From Cantharellus purpuraceus (lineage: Eukaryota; Basidiomycota; Agaricomycetes; Cantharellales; Hydnaceae), in contig JALBUN010000015.1 in assembly GCA_025174535.1 (NCBI GenBank), positions 246,501 to 310,500 on the forward strand: 64,000 bases of DNA. Reading direction: 5' to 3'. This document shows positions 1 through 11,253 of this stretch, piece after piece. The position numbers and the translations under genes were made by a program. Under the pieces are notes generated by a model, which was not told the origin of the DNA, did not search any database, and saw only the letters and a list, made by a program, of their open reading frames with translations. Every line of letters starts with the position of its first letter. Positions within the stretch are counted from its first letter, which is position 1.

Positions 1-783
1 TGAATAGGGGAGCAATTACTGCAAGGATGCAGATATATGCGGGGTCGATGGAAAGATATTGTTTAGTAGAGTAATGTTACCAAATATCAGAATATTTGGT
101 TAAGAACTGGGACTTCTGCGAAATATTTGAGCAGAAATGGGAATAGCAACACTTCGAAAAAGTGTTTGCTTAATAGAAATGGATGTAATGATCCAAATCG
201 TTCGTAATTTGAGATAGCAATAGTTGATGCAATATCATAATGGGATATGCAAAAGATTTCCAATCGAATAGGTCGTTTAGGAGTTATTCCAGGAACGACA
301 GAAAGTTGACACAAGCTGTTTGTTTGCAGCTTGGAAGGGATTAAGAGTAGTGAATCTCCTTATTGATACTCGTACACAGTTGTAGTTAATATACAATTTG
401 ACAATCACATGATAAAAAAGCCTTTTAGTAAGATTGAAACATATGATAAAAGAAATGATGTGGATACTGATAATATGTGATGTCATGGGGAAAAACTTTT
501 TACAGAGAAAGGAGTTTTTACCCGTTTGACTTGAGGTTTATGACGAATGAAAATCATCATAATACCTCCCTTTTTGAGTAGTAGCCACCCCCGTAGAACG
601 AAAGGATGGCTCACAAAATAAAATCGAAAAACACCTTCTCCTCATCCCTTAATCAAAAAATTCCCAAACTTTTCACAACTTTTTCTTATCATAAAACTCC
701 CCCTTCTTGCTCCAATAGATTGTAATATTCCTTGAATAAATTCTTGACACATTGAACAGCATCATTGGAGTCACCTCAACTTG
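1..783. other. AT-rich stretch with no recognised gene
   Basis: I see only short unsupported open frames and no family motif in either strand. The composition resembles the retrotransposon remnants that follow, so this is probably old transposon DNA, but no terminal repeat could be placed. Confidence 0.4.
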
Positions 784-880
784 TCAAGAGGTTACCTTGT
801 CAAGGAGCTAGCAACCAAGAAGTTGATGGGGTAAATCTTAGTCGATATACAAACTACTGTAACATACAGAGAGTAGCCCA
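784..880 (+). repeat. Dispersed repeat, copy 1 of 2 (about 97 bp)
   Basis: This block recurs at 5972-6075 in the same orientation with scattered differences. Both copies contain the stretch AGCTAGCAACCAAGAAGTTG followed by a shared run ending in AGAGAGTAGCC. Both lie beside retrotransposon remnants, so this is probably a non-coding piece of one element family. Confidence 0.6.
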
Positions 881-946
881 TATGTTACAATAGAGAAGTG
901 GGAAGCAGATTGGAGGATCATATGGTGCAAGGTAGAGAATTACATA

Positions 947-1626
947 TTGGCAACTTGTAAGAAGGAGCTGCATGTTGCTAGGTCAGTGATCCAGCTTTGC
1001 AAGTGTGAGATGGAGAAGGCAGTGGCAGAACAGCAGGACAAGGAGGAGGAGAGGGAGCACTTGGAGGCCACATCAAAAAGGAGTAGACCACCCAAGGCTC
1101 TGGCTCCAACAGAGCCATTTGGTGGGCCCAGTGTAATTTGCAACTTGTGTCATGATGCAGGTGTGGAGTGTGTATGGCCCACTGGTCCAACCCATCACCT
1201 TTGGTCCTGCAATTGTTGTCAGGGTTGGAAAGGAGGGTGTAGGGTCAATGGGAAGTTTGATCCCCAAAGTTGGAGTGTCAAGCTCTGACTAGTGGTACAA
1301 GGAGGTGTGGAGAAAGAACCAGAAGGTCATCCGACCAAAAAGTAGCAGACAGAGATGGGTGCTGTGGCAGCTGGAGGTAGCAGTGTCGGATTGGAAGGAG
1401 CAATGACTGGCACAGGTACAGGGTGCGTCTCTGCACCCAACAGTACTGTGGGCCAGCTTATCTGGCTGGTTAACCTGCAGTCAGAGCACCTCCAGTGAAT
1501 GGAGGGGTTGTTAGTGGAGTTAGTGAAGACAATGAAACAGAAGAAGGTTCTAGAGAGTTGGTGGACTGCTGAGTTGTGTCAGCTGCAGAAGTTCATGGCT
1601 CCCTTGGATGAGGATTCGGACATGGG
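947..1626 (+). pseudogene. Zn2Cys6-like cysteine-rich ORF fragment
   Basis: The frame 947-1288 encodes 113 residues. A charged N-terminal stretch rich in E and K (about residues 20-40, coiled-coil-like) is followed by six cysteines spaced C-X2-C-X6-C-X12-C-X2-C-X6-C (about residues 65-98). That is the spacing of fungal Zn2Cys6 clusters, here with 12 residues between the halves. Downstream to 1626 the DNA still looks coding-like in broken frames and ends where an LTR begins. Similar cysteine-rich ORFs occur in repetitive DNA of mushroom-forming fungi. I read it as a decayed repeat-borne gene, not an active transcription factor. The start is uncertain because an upstream exon could exist. Confidence 0.4.
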
Positions 1627-4486
1627 TGTTTTGGAACCCACAAAATTATAGTGTTAGAGCAAACTCTAAATCACCACAATTCCATGAATGAACAGCTGAG
1701 AAGAATATCAAACCCTGCTGCAGCACAACTCCAGAAACAATTTAATGTTTGTACTTTGGTTACAATCCTTTGTATTGGTCAATGCAGACTATACACAGAA
1801 AAGTAATACATTTCTTAGCAGCAAGAAATGAATAAGACTTCCAGAGTCTAGAGTTCATGGACGCTTAGGGGTCCAGATATTCCAAAAAGAGAGGAATGCA
1901 CTTAGAGGCTAAAGGAAGTAGGTGGATGAATCCAACCGTCCAACCAGTGGCACTCAGAAGCGGGTAACAGCAATGTGTGAAGTAGTCTAGCAACTGCTTC
2001 ACACAAGTTCAAGATTCTAATGCTCTGCAAAGGCAGTACACACTAGTAACTTAAACAAAGAGCACTAATGGCAGGACTATCGACAGACAATCTCACCCTG
2101 TAGATTCATAGTCACACGAGGTAGATACTACACTCATGTCCAAAGCAGGACAATCACTACTTTGAGTGCAATCAAATACAGTTACACAACTGTAAGCGAC
2201 CCTTGAACTGGACAATCAACAGTTACTGAGATATAGAGGATGACTGTATGGGAACCACCTTTTCCCTATCAAATTCCATTTATGCAGCACCAATGTGCTA
2301 TTCTTTGCTTTTCCATTCCTAAATATCAGCATATATTTGATGCTTGTACCTGGAATAGACTTTCAAATATTCTCTATTTTTTCATATTTTTTCAGGAATA
2401 TTCCATGCAGAACTCAGCCCAGAATTATTTATTTCTGCTGTGCTACAGTTGTGGACCCATAGGTGCCCACAAACCTTCCCACAGCTGGCTATCCACCTTT
2501 GGACCAGGCATTCAGCCTGAATTCAAGCTCAGATGTCTCTCAATAAATATTCTCTAACTTGACAACCACAGCCTCTCAGGGCACTATTTTCCATGGAGAT
2601 CATCACATGAGATGTGGCTATCCATGGCTGTCCAAACCAGTGCAGAAAACAGGGTGGACACCCTTCTTTTTGCCTGATCAGTGCCTAGTTCAGGGATCAA
2701 ATCAGCTGATGGGTGATCAGATCAGGTGATTGCCTTGGAATATTCTACCCCTTTCCATAACATTCTAGCTGTTTCCTTCTATTATTAGATAGAACTTTCC
2801 AGAATCATTATTCAGCTCCTGATCAGTGTTAGTCCAGTGATCAGAACCTGTGATTGGCTTGGAATATTCTACCCCTTTCTTCCACCTTCCACAACCTTCC
2901 AGTAGCTTCCATCTATTAATAGGTAGAATATTCCAGAAGCATTACTCAGCCCCTGTAAATACAATATATAAGGAGGCCATTCTGCCTCTGAAATAGAAAC
3001 ATATCCATCATATTCTACCCATCTTCTGCACACCAGTGTGACTAGAGTGACATACAGTGTCATCCTCTATCTCAGTAACTGTTGATTACCAGTTCAAGGA
3101 TCTTTTACAGTTGTGTAACTATACTTGATTGCACTCAAAGTAGTGATTGTCCTGCTTTGGACATGAGTGTAGTATCTACCTCGTGTGACTATGAATCTAC
3201 AGGGTGAGATTGTCTGTCAATAGTCCTGCCATTAGTGCTCTTGTTTAAGTTACTAGTGTGTACTGCCTTTGCAGAGCATTAGAATCTTGAACTTGTGTGA
3301 AGCAGTTGCTAGACTACTTCACACATTGCTGTTACCCGCTTCTGAGTGCCACTGGTTGGACGGTTGGATTCATCTACCTACTTCCTTTAGCCTCTAAGTG
3401 CATTCCCCTCTTTTTGGAATATCTGGACCCCTAAGCGTTCGTGAACTCTAGACTCTGGAAGTCTTATTCATTTCTTGCTGCTAAGAAATGTATTACTTTT
3501 CTGCATATAGTCTGCATTGACCAATACAAAGGATTGTAACCAAAGTACAAACATTAAATTGTTTCTGGAGTTGTGCTGCAGCAGGGTTTGATATTCTTCT
3601 CAGCTGTTCATTCATGGAATTGTGGTGATTTAGAGTTTTCTCTAACACCATAATTTTGCGGGTTCCAAAACTGACACTGTATGTCACTCTAGTCACACTG
3701 ATATGCAAATGATGGGGTAGAAATGGTTATTTATTCAGAGGTAGAATGGGCTCTCTTTATATTGTATTTACAGGAGCTGACTAATACTACTGGAAACTTC
3801 TGGAAGCTAGTGTAATATGTGAGAAGGGGGTGGAAGTTTCCTAGCCAATGAGCTGCTTGGATTTGCTCTGACTCATGGCATGAGTCATGGATGGAGTCAT
3901 AGTGTGACTCAGAGCAGGAGTCATAGTATGAGTAATCACAGGAGTCATGGTATGAGTCATGGAAGGAGTCATAGCATGAGTCATGGCAGGAGTCATTGCA
4001 TGAGTCACCATTACCCAAATAACTCAGTCAATACTTCGTTTCCCAGGATGATCAGCACAGCTATGGGTAGGCACAGCTTCTATTGAACTCTCCACTGAAA
4101 ATGGAGTCAGGAGGTGCAGTGGTTGCGAAGATATTGAGGATTTACTGGCAGTGGTGACCAGATTGAGTCGGAGATTGAAATGAGTCATGTGATTGAAAAT
4201 GAGTCAGTTGTCTGGGTGACTCCGGCTGACTTTGAAGCTGCTGACATCTGCGAAGGTTTGTGGGTCCATGTGGGTCCCAAAACTTCACCCAGCAGAACAA
4301 CAAGATTGTGGACTCATTTCTGCATGGAAAATTCCAGAAAAAATATGAAAAAATAGAGAATATTTGAATGGCCCTGAATCAAGAGAAAGCAGCACATATA
4401 TGCTGATATTTTAAGGCCATGAAGCAAAATTATACAGTTTTGGGACTTTAAACAAGATCTTTTAAGGGAAAACCAGTTCCCATACA
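1627..4486 (-). mobile_element. Family A solo LTR (minus), split by a family B LTR
   Basis: On the minus strand this LTR runs from TGTATGGGAAC (4486) to CCAAAACA (1627). It is interrupted at 2245-3671 by a second LTR, so its own parts are 3672-4486 and 1627-2244. It matches the family A copy at 6907-9819. It abuts a gag remnant at 4487, and the flanks (ATGGG on the left, GGTGA on the right) do not form a target duplication, so the locus has rearranged or the flanks have diverged. A run of TGACTCA-like sites lies in its 5' part (3880-4015). Confidence 0.75.
2245..3671 (+). mobile_element. Family B solo LTR (plus) nested in family A LTR
   Basis: The element starts TGTATGGGAACCACC and ends CCAAAAC, about 1,427 bp. 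It has a TATA-like TATATAAGG near 2968. Its 3' half (about 3034-3671) is nearly the same as that of family A, while its 5' half differs, so the families share one end. The left flank is ATGAC (2240-2244) and the right flank reads TGAC, continuing the interrupted family A sequence exactly. That gives a nearly complete 5-bp target duplication. Insertion opposite to its host LTR creates long inverted repeats here. Confidence 0.75.
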
Positions 4487-5711
4487 GGTGATCTTTGGAC
4501 AATCCTTGGCAATGTGACCTACTCATCCACAAAAGAGACAGAGGTTCTGCTCAATATGACGCTGTTGTTCCTGTGGAGTAAGTTTACCATCTTTATCAAG
4601 CTTGGTAGAGAGGTTGGAGGTCTGCTTTGAAGTTCTGAGGTAGAGGCTATAGGGGGGTTGGATCTGGGGTTACTGGATTTACCGGAGTTGGACTGCTTCT
4701 TGTTGTTGCTGCCCTGGGTGTTGGAGGATGAAGTGGACTTGCCCTTGTCATTGGACTTGTCCTGGTTCTTATCTGAGGAGGTCTCTTGAGCTACCTTGGA
4801 GCATTGTTCTCAATATCGAGCATTGATAGACTGTACTAAAGTCCTGAGTTCAGATAGGGTGACTGGTTTGCCTACTCTGGCAACTTCATCCATAATTCAG
4901 GATGGAAGGCCATTGTATAACTGGTGTCAAAGTGCAGTGTTTTCCCATTGGACATGAGCAGCTAGTCGATTGAACTCAACTAGATACTTAGTGATCCTCT
5001 GGTTATCACACATTCAGAGATTCTCAGGTTTAGCCTCAGCTTTGGCCTCCAGGTCATGAGGTCCAAAATTGGTCTTCAATTTGGACACAAACTCGGAGTA
5101 GTCATCTAGCCAAGAGGCTTTGAAATCGGAGGTCAGGGTGGGTTTGAACCAATCAAGTGCAGTTCCAACTCTGAGTTTTGCAGTATTACCATGATCACCC
5201 GATCTCCAGCCATTTTGGGCAAAATCGCACACAAGGGTTAATCCAACAAGACTATGTATGGCCAAAAATGCAAGAGTACATTCAACACTACTGTAACTCT
5301 TGTACCACCTGTATGCGCTCAAAATCACAAAGGCACAAACCCTATTAAACAAGATAGAGCATAAGTAACTTTAGCACTACCATTGGAGAATGCATCAGGA
5401 CGGTCATGGAAATTGAGGGTGCATTGTGTAAGAAAGGGCTGGAGTTTGTGGGAATTGGATCCATCAAAGGTATCTGGTTCTTGGACCTTGGTCTGAGAGG
5501 ACTTCTTTGGGGATGATATGGAGTTAGCCAACATACTGAGGGCTTCTGAAAGGTTAGGGACTGGGATGGATGAGGGATTGGCTGGAGGAGTGCCTTCCTG
5601 GAGTTCAGCCTCAAGCTCCTGATCAGATACCAGAGCTTCTCCAGGAACTTCCTCAATGGTGGCAGGTGGTACTCCCATTCGGATGGAGGTTTGTGTGCTT
5701 CGGGGGGGCAT
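4487..5711 (-). pseudogene. Retrotransposon Gag remnant (Ty3/gypsy-like)
   Basis: Minus-strand frames starting near 5711 (MPPRST...) give an acidic N-terminus, then a capsid-like region with DTFDGSNSHKLQPFL and further on ALDWFKPTL and FGPHD. A zinc-knuckle remnant CLFCG-stop-VGHIAKDC (C-X2-C-X4-H-X4-C spacing) lies near 4500-4540. Known Ty3/gypsy Gag proteins carry this order of capsid then CCHC. The frame changes near 5340 and has stops, including one inside the knuckle. No protease, reverse transcriptase or integrase follows because a family A LTR abuts at 4486. Confidence 0.75.
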
Positions 5712-6379
5712 GATGATTGAGGGTAGTAGTTTGTATATACTGTTAAAGGCTGGAAAACTTAGGGTTCAAAGGGAATAACCAGAGTTTGGCTGCTAATAAA
5801 GAAGAGGTAGGGACTTCACTGTCCCAGTTCAACTGGAGACAGAATGAGACAATAACTATTGAGTTGGATTGAGTGGACTTGGCTTCAACTTGTGTGTTGC
5901 ACCCCCTCAGATCATCAGTTCAATATTTTGGAGTTTGGAGTATGGAGTTAGATCAAGGATCCAGAGTTTGACTTGTCAAGAAAGTACTTGCCAAGAAGCT
6001 AGCAACCAAGAAGTTGATGGGGCAAATCTTAGTCAATATACAAACTACTGTAATAGACAGAGAGTAGCCTGTATAAGTATGTGGAGAATTGAATGATGAA
6101 ACTAAAAGCGATAAGACATTAGGATGGATATGGAGTATAACATGGAAAGGAGTTTGGAGTTCAGACCCAAGTCTGAATTAAACTAAGCAATATAAGAGAA
6201 GAAGGTTTGTTATAACCCATAAGAAGAAACCACTTATAAGGAGAACAATAATGAAGTTTAGGGTTGATGGAGGTAGAGTTGATGGAGAATGCAGATGAAG
6301 GAGATGGAGATCTGGAGATTGGACTTGGTATTACAGGATGTAACAATGATGAAACTCCTCACTTAGAGACAAGTCTGGT
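5712..6379. other. Retrotransposon leader/flank remnants, no gene
   Basis: This stretch lies upstream of the Gag start on the minus strand. A segment near 5878-5910 (GGACTTGGCTTCAACTTGTG) resembles one near 9870-9895, and 5972-6075 matches 784-880. It ends where the truncated family B LTR begins. I see no open frame with family support. Confidence 0.45.
5972..6075 (+). repeat. Dispersed repeat, copy 2 of 2
   Basis: This is the partner of 784-880, same orientation, with single-base changes and one small length difference near its start. Confidence 0.6.
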
Positions 6380-6846
6380 TGTATGGGAACCACCTTTTCC
6401 CTATCAAATCCTATTTATGCAGCACCAATGTGCTATACTTCACGTTTTCATTTCTAAATATCAGCATATATTTGATGCTTGTACCTGGAATGGACTTATT
6501 CAAATATTCTCTATTTTTCCATATTTTTTCAGGAATATTCCATGCAGAACTCAGCCCAGAATCATTTATTTCTGCTGTGCTACAGTTGTGGACCCATAGG
6601 TGCCCACAAACCTTCTCACAGTCAGCACTCCACCTCTGGACCAGGCATTTGACCTGAATTCAAGCTCAGATGTCTCTGATCAATAAATATTCTGTAACTT
6701 GACAGCCACAGCCTCTCAGGACACTATTTTCCATGGAGATCATCACATGAGATGTGGCTATCCATGGCTGTCCAAACCAGTGCAGACAACAGGGTGGATA
6801 CCCTTCTTTTTGCCTGATCAGTGCCTAGCTCAGGGATCAGAGCAGT
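6380..6846 (+). mobile_element. Truncated family B LTR, 5' part
   Basis: The sequence starts TGTATGGGAACCACC and follows 2245-2700 closely, with a short AATAAA-bearing stretch near 6684. Similarity stops near 6846, and an unrelated 60-bp spacer leads to the family A LTR at 6907. The 3' end, including the TATA region, is missing. Confidence 0.7.
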
Positions 6847-7184
6847 GTTACACACTAGGTCCGATTGGGGGTCGGAGATTGGGTCGGAGGTTTGGTCGGA
6901 GGTTTGTGTATGGGAACTGGTTTTCCCTTAAAAAGATCTTGTTTAAAGTCCCAAAACTGTACAATTCCGCTTGATGGCCTTAAAATATCAGCATATATCT
7001 GCTGCTTTCTCTTGATTCAGGGCCATTCAAATATTCTCTATTTTTTCATATTTTTTCGGGAATTTTCCATGCAGAAATGAGTCTACAAACTTATTGTTCT
7101 GCTGGGCGAAGTTTTGGGACCCACATGGACCCACAAACCTTTGCAGATGTCAGCAGCCTCAAAGTCAGCCGGAGTCACCCAGAC

Positions 7185-7535
7185 AACTGACTCATTTTCA
7201 ATCACATGACTCATTTCAATCTCCGACTCAATCTGGTCACCACTGCCAGTAAATCCTCAATATCTTCGCAACCACTGCACCTCCTGACTCCATTTTCAGT
7301 GGAGAGTTCAATAGAAGCCATGCCTACCCATAGCTGTGCTAATCAGCTTGGGAAACGAAGTATTGACCGAGTTATTTGAGTAATGGTGACTCATGCAATG
7401 ACTCCTGCCATGACTCATGCTATGACTCCTTCCATGACTCATACCATGACTCCTGTGATTACTCATACTATGACTCCTGCTCTGAGTCACACTATGACTC
7501 CATCCATGACTCATGCCCTGAGTCAGAGCAAATCC
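7185..7535. promoter_or_regulatory. Cluster of TGACTCA/TGAGTCA sites in family A LTR
   Basis: Eight exact TGACTCA or TGAGTCA heptamers lie in this interval, with many near matches (TGACTCC) in a degenerate array of roughly 12- and 24-bp units. TGACTCA is the known core site of Gcn4/AP-1-type bZIP factors. The cluster sits about 120-470 bp upstream of the LTR TATA box at 7657. The reverse copy at about 9030-9385 and the family A copy at 3880-4200 carry the same array. Promoter function is inferred from position only. Confidence 0.45.
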
Positions 7536-7656
7536 AAGCAGCTCATTGGCTAGGAAACTTCCACCCCCTTCTCACATATTCCACTAGCTTCCAGTAGTTT
7601 CCATCTATTAATAGGTAGAAGTTTCCAGTAGTATTAGTCAGCTCCTGTAAATACAA

Positions 7657-7664
7657 TATAAAAG
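7657..7664 (+). promoter_or_regulatory. TATA box of family A LTR
   Basis: TATAAAAG lies mid-LTR, followed about 20 bp later by an AATAAA-type polyadenylation signal. This order is common in the U3-R part of LTRs. The same box appears in reverse at about 8910 and 3755. Confidence 0.5.
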
Positions 7665-8209
7665 GAGCCCATTCTGCCTCTGAAATAAATAATAACTTCT
7701 ACCCCATCATTTGCACATCAGTGTGACTAGAGTGACATACAGTGTCATCCTCTATATCTCAGTAACTGTTGATTGTCCAGTTCAAGGGTCGCTTACAGTT
7801 GTGTAACTGTATTCGATTGCACTCGAAGTAGTGATTGTCCTGCTTTGGGCGTGAGTGTAGTATCTACCTCGCGTGACTACAAATCTACAGGGTGAGATTG
7901 TCTGTCAATAGTCCTGCCATTAGTGCTCTTGTTTAAGTTACTAGTGTGTACTGCCTTTGCAGAGCATTAGAATCTTGAACTTGTGTGAAGCAGTTGCTAG
8001 ACTACTTCACACATCGCTGTTACCCGCTTCAGAGTGTCACTGGTTGGACGGTCGGATTCATCCACCTACTTCCTCTAGCCTCTAAGTGCATTCCCCTCTT
8101 TTTGGAATATCTGGACCCCTAAGCGTCCGTGAACTCTAGACTCTGGAAGTCTTATTCATTCCCTACTGCTAAGAAACGTATTACCTTCCTGTGTATCGTC
8201 TGTATTGAC

Positions 8210-9663
8210 CATTACAACGGATTGTAACCAAAGTACAAACGTTAAATCGTTTCTGGAGTTGTGCTGCAGTAGGATTTGATATTCTTCTCAGCTGTTCATT
8301 CACAGAATTGTGGTGATTTAGAGTTTGCCCTAACACCATAATTTTGTGGGTTCCAAAACAGTCAATGCAGACGATACGCAGGAAGGTAATACGTTTCTTA
8401 GCAGTAGGGAATGAATAAGACTTCCAGAGTCTAGAGTTCACGGACGCTTAGGGGTCCAGATATTCCAAAAAGAGGGGAATGCACTTAGAGGCTAGAGGAA
8501 GTAGGTGGATGAATCCGACCGTCCAACCAGTGACACTCTGAAGCGGGTAACAGCGATGTGTGAAGTAGTCTAGCAACTGCTTCACACAAGTTCAAGATTC
8601 TAATGCTCTGCAAAGGCAGTACACACTAGTAACTTAAACAAGAGCACTAATGGCAGGACTATTGACAGACAATCTCACCCTGTAGATTTGTAGTCACGCG
8701 AGGTAGATACTACACTCACGCCCAAAGCAGGACAATCACTACTTCGAGTGCAATCGAATACAGTTACACAACTGTAAGCGACCCTTGAACTGGACAATCA
8801 ACAGTTACTGAGATATAGAGGATGACACTGTATGTCACTCTAGTCACACTGATGTGCAAATGATGGGGTAGAAGTTATTATTTATTTCAGAGGCAGAATG
8901 GGCTCCTTTTATATTGTATTTACAGGAGCTGACTAATACTACTGGAAACTTCTACCTATTAATAGATGGAAACTACTGGAAGCTAGTGGAATATGTGAGA
9001 AGGGGGTGGAAGTTTCCTAGCCAATGAGCTGCTTGGATTTGCTCTGACTCAGGGCATGAGTCATGGATGGAGTCATAGTGTGACTCAGAGCAGGAGTCAT
9101 AGTATGAGTAATCACAGGAGTCATGGTATGAGTCATGGAAGGAGTCATAGCATGAGTCATGGCAGGAGTCATTGCATGAGTCACCATTACTCAAATAACT
9201 CGGTCAATACTTCGTTTCCCAAGCTGATTAGCACAGCTATGGGTAGGCATGGCTTCTATTGAACTCTCCACTGAAAATGGAGTCAGGAGGTGCAGTGGTT
9301 GCGAAGATATTGAGGATTTACTGGCAGTGGTGACCAGATTGAGTCGGAGATTGAAATGAGTCATGTGATTGAAAATGAGTCAGTTGTCTGGGTGACTCCG
9401 GCTGACTTTGAGGCTGCTGACATCTGCAAAGGTTTGTGGGTCCATGTGGGTCCCAAAACTTCGCCCAGCAGAACAATAAGTTTGTAGACTCATTTCTGCA
9501 TGGAAAATTCCCGAAAAAATATGAAAAAATAGAGAATATTTGAATGGCCCTGAATCAAGAGAAAGCAGCAGATATATGCTGATATTTTAAGGCCATCAAG
9601 CGGAATTGTACAGTTTTGGGACTTTAAACAAGATCTTTTTAAGGGAAAACCAGTTCCCACACA
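8210..9663 (-). mobile_element. Family A LTR inserted in reverse into a family A LTR
   Basis: Positions 8361-9663 are the reverse complement of 6907-8209 (both 1,303 bp), ending CCCACACA at 9663. The target duplication is TTGAC (8205-8209 and 9664-9668). Positions 8210-8360 should be the reverse complement of 9669-9819 but instead lie in the same direction. This 151-bp block has therefore been inverted since insertion, which recombination between the two 1.3-kb inverted arms would produce. The 3' terminus TGTTTTGG expected at 8210 is now at the far side of the block, as CCAAAACA ending at 8360. Confidence 0.8.
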
Positions 9664-10302
9664 TTGACCATTACAACGGATTGTAACCAAAGTACAAACG
9701 TTAAATCGTTTCTGGAGTTGTGCTGCAGTAGGATTTGATATTCTTCTCAGCTGTTCATTCACGGAATTGTGGTGATTTAGAGTTTGCCCTAACACCATAA
9801 TTTTGCGGGTTCCAAAACAGTTTGGTCAGAGTCGGAGAAGGAGTCGGGTACATCGTGGGGGTCAGAACGGACTTGGCTTCAGCTTATGTGCTGCACCCTC
9901 ACTAATACTGGTGTCCGAGATTTCGGAGACGGAGTACGACTTAGAGAGTTAGGATCGGACTTAGGAACTAGGCGTGATTCGATATTCGAACTGGGGAATG
10001 AAGTCCCCAGTCAGGCAACTTAAATACATATTTGAAATCTAATAATAATTACTCTGGTGATGGGTCTCCGAGGCCGACGGCCTTACATGAGTATGTCTGA
10101 GTCTGATGGGGATGGATGTCCAGGTTCCTATAGTGATGCTGATGCATCAATCGGAACTGGAGACGGATGGGTGGAATTGGCAGTGACAATTGGACAGGTA
10201 AATGGAGACGTGGTGGTTTCCAAATGGAGTATAGATTTCATATGCATGGGGATCTGAGTGGATCAGACAGGGATCTGAGCGTTAATGAATATAGTCATAA
10301 CA

Positions 10303-11253
10303 ATATCTCAGTAACTGTTGATTACCAGTTCAAGGATCTTTTACAGTTGTGTAACTGTACTTGATTGCACTCAAAGTAGTGATATTCCTGCTTTGGGCAT
10401 GAGTGCAGTATCTGCCTCACATGACTACAAATCTACAGGGTGAGATTGTCTGTCGATAGTCCTGCCATTAGTGCTCTTGTTTAAGTTACTAGTGTGTACT
10501 GCCTTTGCAGAGCATTAGAAACTTGAACTTGTGTGAAGCAGTTGCTAGACTACTTCACACATTGCTGTTACCCACTTCTGAGTGCCACTGGTTGGACGGT
10601 TGGATTCATCCACCTACTTCCTCTAGCCTCTAAGTGCATTCCCCTCTTTTTGGAATATCTGGACCCCTGTCAGGGTTCATATGACTCAGTTTCTATTTTT
10701 AGTACCTTTCTTATCGCCCCTATCAGCACAGCCTGTCAGGGTGTGCTCTCCTATCTCTCCCCTATTGTTCCCCTATCTTGGTTCCCCTATTCCTTGCATC
10801 ATCTAGTATAAAGACCTTGCCTGGTGCAGCACGGTTTCCTCAGCTTGATCTCTGAGGATATCCACTGTACCAGGTGAGTCACATGTATTTATCAGTGACA
10901 AGTGTATAGACTGAGGATATCCACTGTACCAGCTGGCATTATCTCTTATCGGCTCTCACTTATTGAGTATCTTGTTGTTGTGGCCTTGTCATTCAGCGTA
11001 GCCCTCACAACCCCTAAGTGTCCATGAACTCTAGACTCTGGAAGTCTTATTCATTTCTTGCTGCTAAGAAACATATTACTTTTCTGCATATAGTCTGCAT
11101 TGACCAATACAAAGGATTGTAACCAAAGTACAAACGTTAAATTGTTTCTGGAGTTGTGCTGCAGCAGGGTTTGATATTCTTCTCAGCTGTTCATTCAGAA
11201 TTGTGGTGAGTTAGAGTTTGCCCTAACACCATAATTTTGCAGGTTCCAAAACA
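10303..11253 (+). mobile_element. Partial family A/B LTR, 3' part, split by a small LTR
   Basis: From ATATCTCAGTAACTG (10303) to CCAAAACA (11253) this matches the shared 3' half of families A and B (compare 7758-8360). The 5' half is missing. The copy is interrupted at 10668-11009 by another LTR. Confidence 0.75.
10668..11009 (+). mobile_element. Small solo LTR, 342 bp, perfect target duplication
   Basis: The element begins TGTCAGGG and ends CCCTCACA, which are near-perfect inverted termini with TG...CA ends. It is flanked by the 5-bp duplication ACCCC (10663-10667 and 11010-11014), and removing it restores the host LTR exactly. A TATA-like TATAAAG lies near 10809. This family is unrelated to A and B, and its orientation is inferred from the TATA-like box. 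Confidence 0.8.

Larger units (their letters stand above)
6907..9819 (+). mobile_element. Family A solo LTR (plus) carrying an inverted family A insertion
   Basis: The outer LTR starts TGTATGGGAAC at 6907 and ends CCAAAACA at 9819, flanked by a perfect 5-bp duplication GTTTG (6902-6906 and 9820-9824). Without its insertion it would be 1,454 bp (6907-8209 plus 9669-9819). It contains a TGACTCA-rich upstream part, a TATA box at 7657 and an AATAAA near 7684. It is interrupted at 8210 by a minus-strand copy of the same LTR. No internal coding region remains, so this is a solo LTR, probably formed by LTR-LTR recombination. Confidence 0.85.

Noticed and set aside
3880..4086. His/Ser-rich frame (MSHGWSHSV...) also found at 7308-7514 and 9056-9262
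   Set aside because: It is a translation of the TGACTCA-type simple array inside LTR copies. The frame exists because the array has a unit length divisible by three, not because it encodes protein.
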